Shown here piece after piece: positions 55,814 to 64,000 of a DNA stretch of 64,000 nucleotides. The translations under genes and the position numbers were made by a program. Source of the DNA: Hartmannibacter diazotrophicus (GTDB taxonomy: Bacteria > Pseudomonadota > Alphaproteobacteria > Rhizobiales > Pleomorphomonadaceae); contig NZ_LT960614.1 in the NCBI RefSeq assembly GCF_900231165.1, positions 5,038,001 to 5,102,000 on the forward strand, read 5' to 3'. Below the pieces are notes generated by a model. The model was not told the DNA's origin. It saw nothing but the letters and a program-made list of their open reading frames with translations, and searched no databases. How positions within the stretch are numbered: the stretch's first letter is position 1; every line of letters begins with the position of its first letter.

Positions 55814-58468
55814 ATGAGCGACACGAAGAACACCGATGACAAGACCCTGAGCGTGAATTCGAAGAAAACCCTCACTCTTCGTCGCACGGTCGAGCAGGGA
55901 ACGGTCCGGCAAAGTTTCAGTCACGGGCGCACCAAGGCCGTCGTGGTTGAAAAGAAGAAGAGCCGTGGCCTTCGTGGCGATGAGACGCCCGCGCCTGCGG
56001 CCGCCGCGCCGCGTGCTCCCGAACCGTCTCAGGCACAGGCAGCTCCTCCGGCCGTGACGCTGAAGCCCCGTGAGGGCGGTGGTCAGCAGCGTCAGCAGTC
56101 CGGTGGTCAGCGCCGGTCCGGTGTTGTGCTGCGTTCGCTCAATCAGGATGAGATCGAGGCCCGCGCCCAGGCACTCGCCGAGGCTCGCCAGCGCGAGATC
56201 GAGGAGCGCAAGCGCGCCGAGGAAGAGGCCGTGCGCCGCGCCGAGGAAGAGCGCCTCGCCGCCGTGCGCGCCGAAGCCGAGCGCATTGAGGCCGAAGCCG
56301 CCGCCAAGCGTGCCGCCGAAGAAGAAGCCGTCCGTGCCGCGCAAGCCGCCGAGTCCGCCGTAACGGCGGAAGAGGCAGCGCCCGCTGCGCCCGCAAGCCC
56401 GGTGGAAGCGACGCCCGAGCCCGCTGCGGCAACGGCACCTGCCACCAGGATTCGTCCGGCTGCCGTGGTGCCCGAGGAAGAGGAGTCCGAGGGCGCAAGC
56501 CGTGGCGGTCCCGTCCGCAAGGCGCGGACCCCTGAGGCGCCCAAGCCGGCGCCGAAGCGCGGTGCCGACGATCGCCGCAAGGGCCGCCTGACCATTGCCG
56601 CTGCCACCGTGGATGGCGACGACAGCCAGCGCGGTCGCTCGCTTGCCTCGCTGCGACGCCGCCGCGAGAAGGAAAAGCGCGCCCATCAGTCCGGCCCGCG
56701 CGAGAAGGTGCTCCGCGAGGTCGTTCTCCCCGAGGCGATCACCATCCAGGAACTCGCCAACCGTATGGCCGAGCGTGCGGTCGACGTCATCAAGCTGCTG
56801 ATGAAGCAGGGCCAGATGCTGAAGATCAACGACGTGATCGACGCCGATACGGCCGAGCTGATCGCGACGGAGATGGGTCACACGGTCAAGCGCGTCTCCG
56901 AGGCCGACGTCGAGGAGGGTCTCTACGCCGAACCCGATCACGACGACGACACCACGCCGCGCCCGCCGATCGTGACCGTCATGGGCCACGTCGACCACGG
57001 CAAGACATCGCTGCTCGACGCCCTGCGCCACGCCAATGTGGTTTCGGGCGAGGCCGGCGGCATCACCCAGCATATCGGTGCCTATCAGGTCGAGCAGAAC
57101 GGCCAGAAGATCACCTTCATCGACACGCCCGGCCACGCCGCCTTCACGGCGATGCGCGCCCGCGGCGCCAAGGCGACCGACATCGTCATCCTTGTCGTGG
57201 CGGCGGACGATGGCGTCATGCCGCAGACGATCGAGGCGATCTCGCACGCCCGTGCGGCGGGCGTTCCGATCATCGTGGCCATCAACAAGATGGACAAGCC
57301 GAGCGCCAATCCGGACCATGTGCGCACCGAACTGTTGCGTCACGAGGTCGTGGTGGAATCGATGGGCGGCGACACGCTCGAGGTCGAGGTTTCGGCGCTC
57401 AAGGGCACCAATCTCGACAAGCTGCTCGAGGCGATCCTGCTTCAGTCCGAAGTCCTTGAACTCAAGGCCAATCCGGACCGGTCCGCCGAAGGCATCGTCA
57501 TCGAGGCCAAGCTCGACAAGGGCCGTGGTCCGGTCGCTTCCGTGCTCGTTCAGCGCGGTACGCTCAAGGTTGGCGACATCGTCGTGGCCGGTTCCGAATG
57601 GGGCCGCGTTCGCGCCATGCTCAACGACAAGGGCGAGCAGGTCCAGGAAGCCGGTCCGTCGACACCGGTGGAGGTCCTCGGCTTCCAGGGCACGCCCGAT
57701 GCCGGCGACCGCGTCGCGGTGGTCGAGAACGAGGCTCGTGGCCGCGAGATCACCGAATACCGCCAGCGCGTGAAGCGCGAGACGCTCCACAAGAGCGCCG
57801 CCGGCAGCCGCGGTTCGCTCGAGCAGATGATGACGAAACTGCAGACGGCCGGGCGCAAGGAGTTCCCGCTGCTGGTCAAGACCGACGTGCAAGGTTCGCT
57901 GGAAGCGATCATCGGCGCGCTGGAAAAGCTCGGCAACGACGAGGTCATGGCCCGCGTCATCCACGGCGGCGTCGGCGGCATCACCGAATCCGACATCACC
58001 CTCGCGGAAGCGTCCGAGGCGGCGATCATCGGCTTCAACGTTCGTGCCAACGCCCAGGCCCGGTCCGCGGCCGATCGTGCCGGCATCGAAATCCGCTACT
58101 ACAACATCATCTACAACCTCGTGGATGACGTGAAGGCGGCGATGAGCGGCATGCTGTCGCCGGAGCGGCGCGAAACCTTCCTTGGCAATGCGGAGATCCT
58201 GGAGATCTTCAACATCACCAAGGTCGGCAAGGTGGCTGGCTGCCGCGTGATCGAGGGCTCCGTGGAACGCGGCGCGCAGGTGCGCCTGATCCGCGACAAC
58301 GTCGTGATCCACGAAGGCAAGCTCGGTACGCTGAAGCGCTTCAAGGACGAGGTGAAGGAAGTCCACGCCGGACAGGAGTGCGGCATGAACTTCGAGAACT
58401 ATCAGGACATGCGGGCCGGCGACATCATCGAGTGTTTCCGCGTCGAGGAAATCGCGCGCACGCTCTGA
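55814..58468 (+). CDS. infB: Translation initiation factor IF-2
   Basis: An 884-residue IF-2. The N-terminal third is low-complexity: an Ala/Glu/Arg coiled-coil stretch at about 115-200 and Pro/Ala-rich spacers. The G domain has [44 protein letters not shown] and [12 protein letters not shown]. Domains II to IV follow, ending in [20 protein letters not shown]. It brings fMet-tRNA to the 30S subunit. The ATG at 55814 matches the family start [12 protein letters not shown]. Confidence 0.97.
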   Translation: MSDTKNTDDKTLSVNSKKTLTLRRTVEQGTVRQSFSHGRTKAVVVEKKKSRGLRGDETPAPAAAAPRAPEPSQAQAAPPAVTLKPREGGGQQRQQSGGQRRSGVVLRSLNQDEIEARAQALAEARQREIEERKRAEEEAVRRAEEERLAAVRAEAERIEAEAAAKRAAEEEAVRAAQAAESAVTAEEAAPAAPASPVEATPEPAAATAPATRIRPAAVVPEEEESEGASRGGPVRKARTPEAPKPAPKRGADDRRKGRLTIAAATVDGDDSQRGRSLASLRRRREKEKRAHQSGPREKVLREVVLPEAITIQELANRMAERAVDVIKLLMKQGQMLKINDVIDADTAELIATEMGHTVKRVSEADVEEGLYAEPDHDDDTTPRPPIVTVMGHVDHGKTSLLDALRHANVVSGEAGGITQHIGAYQVEQNGQKITFIDTPGHAAFTAMRARGAKATDIVILVVAADDGVMPQTIEAISHARAAGVPIIVAINKMDKPSANPDHVRTELLRHEVVVESMGGDTLEVEVSALKGTNLDKLLEAILLQSEVLELKANPDRSAEGIVIEAKLDKGRGPVASVLVQRGTLKVGDIVVAGSEWGRVRAMLNDKGEQVQEAGPSTPVEVLGFQGTPDAGDRVAVVENEARGREITEYRQRVKRETLHKSAAGSRGSLEQMMTKLQTAGRKEFPLLVKTDVQGSLEAIIGALEKLGNDEVMARVIHGGVGGITESDITLAEASEAAIIGFNVRANAQARSAADRAGIEIRYYNIIYNLVDDVKAAMSGMLSPERRETFLGNAEILEIFNITKVGKVAGCRVIEGSVERGAQVRLIRDNVVIHEGKLGTLKRFKDEVKEVHAGQECGMNFENYQDMRAGDIIECFRVEEIARTL

Positions 58469-58566
58469 TCGCGGCCTGAGAGTGACCTGGTCGAGGCCGT
58501 GCGGATACCGCGCGGCCTCGATTGCATATGGATCAAGGCAATCCAGCCGATAGGCCCGTCTCCGGC

Positions 58567-58593
58567 TCGAACGGGGATGGAGCCCCGCTTCGA
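58567..58593 (+). repeat. Stem-loop in the infB-rbfA gap
   Basis: TCGAACGGGG (58567-58576) pairs with CCCCGCTTCGA (58583-58593) with one bulged base around a 6-nt loop. It has no T run. It lies about 100 bp after infB and could protect the 3' end of that message or set the rbfA level. Confidence 0.4.
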
Positions 58594-58626
58594 AACACTG
58601 GATGCATCAGCAAGGGGATTGGGCAC

Positions 58627-58650
58627 TGTTCTGATTCAGGAATCGGAACA
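58627..58650. repeat. Inverted repeat just upstream of rbfA
   Basis: TGTTCTGATTC (58627-58637) and GAATCGGAACA (58640-58650) form an 11-bp dyad with one G-T-type mismatch and a 2-nt centre, ending 15 bp before the rbfA start. Each arm includes a GANTC site. It could be a protein operator or a hairpin covering the ribosome-binding region; no ribosome site is visible for rbfA. Confidence 0.5.
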
Positions 58651-58665
58651 ATGCTTTAAACGACA

Positions 58666-59079
58666 ATGGCTCGACATCACGCCGGTACGGCGCCCGGCAT
58701 GCCCTCCCAGCGCCAGCTTCGCGTCGGCGAACTGATCCGTCATGTCGTGGCGGAGATCCTCGCGCGCGGTGAGATCGCCGATCCCGAGATCGAGGCGATG
58801 ATGATCACGGTTCCGGAAGTGCGCATGTCGCCTGACCTGAAGCATGCGACCGTCTTCGTGACTTTGACGGCGGGCGGCGATGCGTCGAACGCCGTCAAGG
58901 CGCTTGGTCGTCATGCCAAATGGCTGCGCGGTCAGGTGGCGCACAAGGTGAACCTGAAGTTCGCCCCCGACCTTCGCTTCAAATACGACACGCGTTTCGA
59001 TGAAACCGACCGGATCGATGCATTGCTGCGCTCGCCCGACGTGGCGCGCGACCTGAAGGCCGACGACGACGAAACCTAG
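58666..59079 (+). CDS. rbfA: 30S ribosome-binding factor A
   Basis: A 137-residue KH-like protein. SQRQLRVGELIRHVVAEILA is the family start region. Then come MITVPEVRMSPDLKHATVFV and APDLRFKYDTRFDETDRID. It binds immature 16S rRNA and aids cold growth. The ATG at 58666 is used; a second ATG at 58699 (MPSQRQ) is possible. Neither has a ribosome site. In most relatives truB follows directly, but here a divergent marR-eamA pair intervenes. Confidence 0.93.
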   Translation: MARHHAGTAPGMPSQRQLRVGELIRHVVAEILARGEIADPEIEAMMITVPEVRMSPDLKHATVFVTLTAGGDASNAVKALGRHAKWLRGQVAHKVNLKFAPDLRFKYDTRFDETDRIDALLRSPDVARDLKADDDET

Positions 59080-59175
59080 AGCATTTCCTGGGCTCCGCTC
59101 TGAGCGGGAATGCTCCGGCGCAGTCGCCGCCCGGCTTGCCCGCCGGATGCAGGCACATCGGACGGCGAAATCTCT

Positions 59176-59679
59176 TCACTGATCGGCGTTATCGAGCCTG
59201 GCGAGATAGGTCTTCAGTAGCTGGTTGAGCGCGTCCTGTTCCTCGCGGCTGAGCGACGCGACCAGACGGTGCTGGTTGGCGACATGCGCGGCCACGGCCT
59301 TCTCGATCAGGTCGAACCCGGTCGGCGTCAGCGAAATGATCATCCCGCGTCGGTCGTCCGGATTTTGTGTCCGGCTCACCAGCCCCGCCTTGATGAGCTG
59401 GTCCACCCGGTTGGTCATGGTGCCGGATGTGATCATCATCTGGCCCATCAGTTCGCCCGGCGAAAGACTGTAGGGCGGGCCGGAGCGGCGCAGGGTCGCC
59501 AGCACATCGAACCCGGCGCTGTTCAATCCATACGCGGAAAAAACTTTCTCCACCTCCCGCAGGAGCCGCTCGCGCAGGCGCCCGAGACGGCCCAGAAGCG
59601 CCATCGGTCCGACATCGAGGTCCGGCCGCTCGCGGTTCCATTGGGCAATGATCTTGTCGACGTCATCCATACGGGACAT
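59176..59679 (-). CDS. MarR-family transcriptional regulator
   Basis: A 167-residue winged-helix regulator. The core includes FDVLATLRRSGPPYSLSPGELM, ITSGTMTNRVDQLIKAGLVSR and the wing NPDDRRGMIISLTPTG, typical of MarR. The helix AAVAAHVANQHRLV-like region would form the dimer. It is divergent from an EamA exporter with two perfect operators between them, so it most likely represses both and is released by a small molecule. A second ATG at 59670 is possible. Confidence 0.93.
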   Translation of the reverse strand: MSRMDDVDKIIAQWNRERPDLDVGPMALLGRLGRLRERLLREVEKVFSAYGLNSAGFDVLATLRRSGPPYSLSPGELMGQMMITSGTMTNRVDQLIKAGLVSRTQNPDDRRGMIISLTPTGFDLIEKAVAAHVANQHRLVASLSREEQDALNQLLKTYLARLDNADQ

Positions 59680-59692
59680 CGACCACGATTTT

Positions 59693-59708
59693 ATCTTGAC
59701 GTCAAGAT
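59693..59708. promoter_or_regulatory. MarR operator 1
   Basis: ATCTTGA-CG-TCAAGAT is a perfect inverted repeat of 7-bp half-sites. It contains the putative -35 element TTGACG (59696-59701) of the eamA gene and lies 14 bp from the marR start. Confidence 0.85.
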
Positions 59709-59718
59709 TTATGGGAAT

Positions 59719-59734
59719 ATCTTGAAATCAAGAT
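59719..59734. promoter_or_regulatory. MarR operator 2
   Basis: ATCTTGA-AA-TCAAGAT has the same half-sites as operator 1; with flanking T and A the dyad extends to 18 bp. The centres are 26 bp apart. It contains the putative -10 element TATCTT (59718-59723) of eamA, 16 nt after the -35, so bound repressor would cover the whole promoter. Confidence 0.85.
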
Positions 59735-59749
59735 AAATGGGAGATCCCG

Positions 59750-60652
59750 ATGAAAACCGCCCTCGACCTTGCCCTGACGGCCCTCGCGCCGGTGATATGG
59801 GGCACGAGCTACCTTGTCGCGACGACGTGGCTCGCCGGATTCGATCCTCTTCTGGTCGCCCTGCTGCGGGCCCTTCCCGCCGGCCTTCTGCTCATCCTGA
59901 TCGTGCGGCGCCTGCCCGCGGGCATCTGGTGGGTCCGTGTCTTCTGCCTCGGCGCGCTCAATTTCTCGATCTTCTGGTGGATGCTGTTCGTGGCCGCCTA
60001 CCGGCTTCCCGGAGGTCTGGCCGCGACGGTCGGCGCCGTCCAGCCGCTCGTCGTCGTCTTTCTGGCGCGGCTTGTGCTGGGCACGCCGGTCCGGGCTGTC
60101 TCCGTCGTGGCTGCCGTCACCGGCATGCTCGGTGTCGCCCTTCTCATCTTGACGCCCGAGGCTGCGCTGGACCCTCTCGGCGTTGCCGCTGGTTTTGCGG
60201 GAGCGGCCTCCATGGCGGCGGGCACCGTGCTCACCCGCCGCTGGCAGCCCTCCGTGCCTCTGGTCACCTTCACGGCCTGGCAGCTTGCCGCGGGCGGCCT
60301 TCTGCTGCTGCCCGCGCTCTGGTGGATCGATCTTGGAGCCGTGCACTTCACCGCCGGCAATCTGGCCGGTCTTGCCTATCTCGGTCTTGTCGGCGCGGCG
60401 CTGACCTACCTGATCTGGTTCCGCGGGCTCGCCCGCCTGGACCCCACCCTCGTCTCTCCGCTCGGCTTCCTGAGCCCGGTGACGGCGGTGCTGCTCGGCT
60501 GGCTGGTTGCCGGCGAGAATTTCACCGCGCTTCAGACGGCGGGCCTGATTCTGGTCGCGGCAAGCCTTCTGGCGGCACAGATCAGAATACCGCGCCGGGT
60601 GCCAACGCCGGCGGAGGGTATCGCGGCCGGAGCACAGCAGCCGGCGCTCTGA
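59750..60652 (+). CDS. EamA-family (DMT superfamily) transporter
   Basis: A 300-residue membrane protein of ten hydrophobic segments in two EamA repeats. The first starts ALAPVIWGTSYLVATTWL, and the second GVAAGFAGAASMAAGTVLTRRW. PGGLAATVGAVQPLVV and SPLGFLSPVTAVLLGWL mark the two repeat ends. It probably exports a metabolite or toxic compound; substrate unknown. It is divergent from marR across a twin operator that overlaps its promoter, so an induced efflux system is likely. Confidence 0.92.
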   Translation: MKTALDLALTALAPVIWGTSYLVATTWLAGFDPLLVALLRALPAGLLLILIVRRLPAGIWWVRVFCLGALNFSIFWWMLFVAAYRLPGGLAATVGAVQPLVVVFLARLVLGTPVRAVSVVAAVTGMLGVALLILTPEAALDPLGVAAGFAGAASMAAGTVLTRRWQPSVPLVTFTAWQLAAGGLLLLPALWWIDLGAVHFTAGNLAGLAYLGLVGAALTYLIWFRGLARLDPTLVSPLGFLSPVTAVLLGWLVAGENFTALQTAGLILVAASLLAAQIRIPRRVPTPAEGIAAGAQQPAL

Positions 60653-60800
60653 CGGCCGCGTTCGCCGCGTCATGCATGGATGCCGTGTTCGTCTGTGTCT
60701 TGCATCCGGGCCGGATCCCCTGTAACAGGCGCGTCATGTGATTATCCGCGCGGCTGCTCGGGTCCGATCCCCGCTTCCTGCGACGATTGACCAAGACGAC

Positions 60801-61730
60801 ATGGCAAGAAAACAGAAGAAAAACGACGTGCACGGCTGGGTCGTGCTCGACAAGCCTTTTGGCATGACCTCGACGCAGGCCGTCGGCGCCGTGAAGCGCC
60901 TCGTAGGCACGTCGAAGGCCGGCCATGCCGGAACGCTCGATCCGCTCGCCTCGGGCATGCTGCCGATCGCGCTCGGAGAGGCGACCAAGACCGTGCCCTT
61001 CGTCATGGACGGCGAGAAGGTCTACCGCTTCACGGTGCGCTGGGGCGCCGAGACGACGACGGACGATGCCGAGGGCGAGGTGGTTGCGACCGCCGAAAGT
61101 CGGCCGACCGCCGACGAGATCAACACCATCCTCGACGACTTCGAGGGCGTCATCATGCAGGTGCCGCCGGCCTTCTCGGCGATCAAGGTCGACGGCGAGC
61201 GCGCCTACGACCTTGCCCGCGCCGGCGAGGAGGTGGAGCTTGCCGCCCGGCCGATCGAAATCCATGCGCTCGATCTCGTCGAGTGCCCGGATGCCGATAC
61301 GGCCGTCTTCGAGGCCGAATGCGGCAAGGGCACCTATGTCCGCGCGCTGGCGCGGGACATGGGCCGCCAGCTCGGCTGCCGCGGCCACGTCGTCGAATTG
61401 CGCCGGCTCGTCGTCGGCCCGTTTGACGAAGACGACATGATTTCACTGGAAATGCTGGAAGCCTTGCGGCATAGTCCCGCGCGCGAGGACGACCTTGCAA
61501 AACTGATCCGCCCCATCGAGACCGCGCTGGACGACATCCCGGCGCTGGCCCTGAGCGAAGCGGACGCGAACCGGCTGAAAAACGGTCAGCCGGTTCTCCT
61601 GCGCGGACGGGATGCTCCTACGTTCGAAGGACCGGCTTACGCCGCCTGCCGAGGCCAGCTCGTGGCCCTCGGGGACATCGAACGTGGTGAGTTTCACCCC
61701 AAGCGCGTGTTCAACCTGACGCGAAGCTGA
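60801..61730 (+). CDS. truB: tRNA pseudouridine(55) synthase TruB
   Basis: A 309-residue enzyme. [21 protein letters not shown] opens the fold, and the catalytic Asp is in [32 protein letters not shown] and a C-terminal PUA-like part follow. It makes pseudouridine 55 in most tRNAs. The ATG at 60801 is the family start. It is 149 bp after eamA and 29 bp before rpsO. Confidence 0.95.
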   Translation: MARKQKKNDVHGWVVLDKPFGMTSTQAVGAVKRLVGTSKAGHAGTLDPLASGMLPIALGEATKTVPFVMDGEKVYRFTVRWGAETTTDDAEGEVVATAESRPTADEINTILDDFEGVIMQVPPAFSAIKVDGERAYDLARAGEEVELAARPIEIHALDLVECPDADTAVFEAECGKGTYVRALARDMGRQLGCRGHVVELRRLVVGPFDEDDMISLEMLEALRHSPAREDDLAKLIRPIETALDDIPALALSEADANRLKNGQPVLLRGRDAPTFEGPAYAACRGQLVALGDIERGEFHPKRVFNLTRS

Positions 61731-61759
61731 GGCTTCCGTCGACAACAAAAGGAAACCCG

Positions 61760-62029
61760 ATGTCGATTACTGCGGAGCGCAAGGCCGCGCTGATCACCGA
61801 ATACGGCACCAAGGCCAACGACACCGGCTCGCCGGAAGTCCAGGTCGCCATCCTTTCGGAGCGCATTTCCAACCTGACCGAGCACTTCAAGACCCACGGC
61901 AAGGACAACCATTCCCGCCGCGGTCTGCTCAAGCTCGTGAGCCAGCGTCGCCAGCTTCTGGACTACCTGAAGCGCAACGACGTCGAGCGCTACCAGACCC
62001 TGATCGGTCGTCTCGGCCTGCGCCGCTGA
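61760..62029 (+). CDS. rpsO: 30S ribosomal protein S15
   Basis: An 89-residue S15, exact family length, with [20 protein letters not shown] and [21 protein letters not shown] in part. It binds the central domain of 16S rRNA and in other bacteria represses its own translation. AAAGGAAA stands before the ATG. It is followed by a terminator-like hairpin, then pnp. Confidence 0.98.
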   Translation: MSITAERKAALITEYGTKANDTGSPEVQVAILSERISNLTEHFKTHGKDNHSRRGLLKLVSQRRQLLDYLKRNDVERYQTLIGRLGLRR

Positions 62030-62044
62030 CGCCCACACCCGAAC

Positions 62045-62067
62045 GGGGCGGCCGCAAGGTCCGCCCC
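62045..62067 (+). terminator. Terminator-like hairpin after rpsO
   Basis: GGGGCGG (62045-62051) and CCGCCCC (62061-62067) form a perfect 7-bp stem with a 9-nt loop 16 nt after the rpsO stop. The following TTCGATGTTT is only a weak T tract, so partial termination before pnp is likely. A second stem, GAAACCCGG with CCGGTTTC (62096-62121), lies in the pnp leader. Confidence 0.65.
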
Positions 62068-62292
62068 TTCGATGTTTAATGACCCTTCGGCGAAGGAAAC
62101 CCGGTCATGCGGGCCGGTTTCGCGACCGCCGATCAAACGCAGAGCGATCGCCATCATGGGGCAGGATCGCCGGGTGCTTTCCGTAAAGTCGCGGAGTTTC
62201 CGCCGGAGAGCGTCTTGCCGTCTTGCCCGTGATGAAAACCCGGAACGGGATCTGTATAGCGCGCTCTGCCAAGAATGCTGGAAAGGCAGACC

Positions 62293-64000
62293 ATGTTTGA
62301 TACCCAACGCGTCGAGATCGAATGGGGCGGACGCCCGCTCGTGCTCGAAACCGGGCGCATCGCCCGTCAGGCCGACGGCGCCGTGCTCGCCAGCTACGGC
62401 GACACCACGGTGCTCGCCACCGTCGTCTCGGCCAAGGAGCCCAAGCCCGGCCAGGACTTCTTCCCCCTGACCGTCAACTACCAGGAAAAGGCCTTCGCGG
62501 CCGGCAAGATTCCCGGTGGCTATTTCAAGCGCGAGGGTCGTCCCTCCGAGCATGAGACGCTGACCTCGCGTCTCATCGACCGCCCCATCCGCCCGCTTTT
62601 CGCCGACGGCTACAAGTGCGACACCCAGGTGATCGTCACGGTGCTCTCCCATGACATGGAAAGCGCGCCGGACATTCTCGCCATGGTCGCCGCCTCCGCC
62701 GCCCTGACGCTCTCCGGCGTGCCCTTCATGGGCCCGATCGGCGGCGCCCGCGTCGGCTATTTCGACGGCGAATTCATGCTCAACCCGCCCGTCGACCGCA
62801 TGGTTGACAGCAAGCTCGACCTCGTCGTCGCCGGCACCATCGACGCCGTGCTGATGGTGGAGTCGGAGGCTCAGGAGCTTGACGAGCAGACGATGCTCGC
62901 CGCCGTGATGTTCGGCCACGCCCAGATGCAGCCGGTCATCGACGCGATCATCAAGCTGGCCGAGCGTGCCGCCAAGGAGCCGCGCGAGTTCAAGCAGAAG
63001 GACGTCTCCGAGATCGAGAAGACCATGCTCGAGATCGCCGAGGCCGATCTGCGCGAGGCCTACAAGATCACCGCCAAGCAGGAGCGGTATGTTGCCGTCG
63101 ACGCCGCCAAGGCGAAGGTGACCGCGGCCTTCTTCCCCGAGGGTGAAGAGCCGAAATACAGCAAGGAAGAGGTCGGCGCGGTCTTCAAGGAACTGCAGGC
63201 CAAGATCGTCCGCTGGAACATTCTCGACACCGGCAGCCGCATTGACGGCCGTGACCTCGTCACGGTCCGCCCGATCGTCGCCGAAGTCGGCGTTCTGCCG
63301 CGCGCCCACGGCTCGGCCCTCTTCACCCGCGGCGAGACGCAGGCCCTCGTGGTCGCAACGCTCGGCACCGGCGAGGACGAGCAGTTCGTGGATGCCCTCG
63401 AGGGCACCTACAAGCAGAACTTCATGCTGCACTACAACTTCCCGCCCTACTCCGTGGGCGAGACGGGCCGCATGGGTTCTCCGGGCCGCCGCGAAATCGG
63501 CCACGGCAAGCTCGCCTGGCGAGCCGTGCACCCGATGCTGCCGCAGCACCACGACTTCCCCTACACCATCCGCATCGTCTCCGAGATCACCGAGTCCAAC
63601 GGCTCGTCCTCGATGGCGACCGTCTGCGGCTCCTCGCTGGCGCTGATGGATGCAGGCGTTCCGATGAAGGCCGCGACGGCCGGCATCGCCATGGGCCTCA
63701 TCAAGGAAGGCGAGCGCTTCGCGGTGCTCTCCGACATTCTTGGCGACGAGGATCACCTCGGCGACATGGACTTCAAGGTCGCCGGCACCGAGAACGGCGT
63801 CACCTCGCTGCAGATGGACATCAAGATCACCGGTATCACCGAGGAGATCATGAAGGTCGCGCTGGATCAGGCGAAGGGCGGCCGTCTTCACATCCTCGGC
63901 GAGATGGCCAAGGCCATCACCGGCGCCCGCGCGTCGCTCGGCGAGCATGCGCCGCGCATCGAGGTCATCAAGATCCCGGTCGACAAGATCCGTGAAGTCA
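62293..64000 (+). CDS. pnp: Polynucleotide phosphorylase (3' end beyond window)
   Basis: The frame is open from ATG 62293 to the window edge, about 569 of an expected 700 residues. The first RNase PH domain begins [20 protein letters not shown] and has [21 protein letters not shown] helical linker (about 210-320) and the second RNase PH domain with [29 protein letters not shown] and [19 protein letters not shown] follow. The KH and S1 domains would lie outside. It degrades RNA 3' to 5' by phosphorolysis. The 263-bp leader holds two stem-loops, as expected for a gene controlled after transcription. Confidence 0.96.
   Translation, partial: MFDTQRVEIEWGGRPLVLETGRIARQADGAVLASYGDTTVLATVVSAKEPKPGQDFFPLTVNYQEKAFAAGKIPGGYFKREGRPSEHETLTSRLIDRPIRPLFADGYKCDTQVIVTVLSHDMESAPDILAMVAASAALTLSGVPFMGPIGGARVGYFDGEFMLNPPVDRMVDSKLDLVVAGTIDAVLMVESEAQELDEQTMLAAVMFGHAQMQPVIDAIIKLAERAAKEPREFKQKDVSEIEKTMLEIAEADLREAYKITAKQERYVAVDAAKAKVTAAFFPEGEEPKYSKEEVGAVFKELQAKIVRWNILDTGSRIDGRDLVTVRPIVAEVGVLPRAHGSALFTRGETQALVVATLGTGEDEQFVDALEGTYKQNFMLHYNFPPYSVGETGRMGSPGRREIGHGKLAWRAVHPMLPQHHDFPYTIRIVSEITESNGSSSMATVCGSSLALMDAGVPMKAATAGIAMGLIKEGERFAVLSDILGDEDHLGDMDFKVAGTENGVTSLQMDIKITGITEEIMKVALDQAKGGRLHILGEMAKAITGARASLGEHAPRIEVIKIPVDKIREV

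Noticed and set aside
58499-58600. A possible tRNA or small RNA gene between infB and rbfA
   Set aside because: There is one stem-loop with a CGAA-rich stem, but no cloverleaf, anticodon arm or CCA-proximal acceptor stem can be drawn.

Overview
The window looks like a piece of the main chromosome of an alphaproteobacterium of the order Hyphomicrobiales (Rhizobiales). GC content is high and genes are dense. The order leuS-lptE-holA / parB-parA-rsmG-mnmG / mnmE / rho-hemJ-hemE / origin / DUF299 kinase, and the order tsaB-rimI-plsC-miaB-phoH-ybeY-corC-lnt-praR-metK-trmB, are typical of that group. A chvE-gguA-gguB sugar importer next to a gbpR-type regulator points the same way. I could not settle the genus. 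No rRNA, tRNA, CRISPR array, insertion sequence or prophage was recognised.

Layout. 1-7.0 kb is a sugar uptake and oxidation locus: an IlvD/Edd dehydratase (probably L-arabonate dehydratase, cut by the window edge), the ABC importer genes gguB, gguA and chvE, and a divergent LysR regulator. 7.1-10.7 kb holds a stand-alone cyclic-nucleotide-binding domain protein, a CenR-like response regulator and, divergently, an overlapping trio: L,D-transpeptidase, short-chain dehydrogenase and a wrecked FeS-type photolyase gene. 10.7-33.2 kb is the origin-proximal core: yggS, leuS-lptE-holA, the parB/parA segregation genes, tRNA modification genes mnmE/mnmG, rsmG, rho, hemJ/hemE, a candidate oriC at 27.56-28.08 kb, the DUF299 regulator, a small P-loop kinase, secB, and dnaQ-coaE-aroE-maf. 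Two perfect parS sites lie at 20.8 kb, and a parS-like site inside a gene at 39.85 kb puts parS on both sides of the origin.

33.5-38.1 kb is a more accessory stretch: glutaminase, an M48 peptidase overlapping a YjgN-type membrane protein, and an LtrA-like membrane protein. 38.1-51.5 kb carries RNA methyltransferases, tsaB-rimI-plsC, miaB-phoH-ybeY-corC-lnt, praR, metK and trmB. 51.6-64 kb holds a LysE exporter and the transcription/translation operon rimP-nusA-ylxR-infB-rbfA / truB-rpsO-pnp. A MarR/EamA efflux pair with a clear twin operator splits that operon, and pnp runs off the window edge.

Most of the window is conserved housekeeping DNA. The points that stand out are: (i) a 112-bp element between holA and parB with nine GANTC (CcrM-type) sites, three AATCGAGTC copies about 48 bp apart and a nested cruciform; (ii) a probable inversion of the secB-dnaQ-coaE-aroE-maf block beside the origin; (iii) a photolyase pseudogene with both a nonsense codon and a large in-frame deletion; (iv) an attenuator-like terminator in the rimP leader; and (v) the MarR/EamA insertion with its two identical operators. 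I saw no convincing wholly new multi-gene system.
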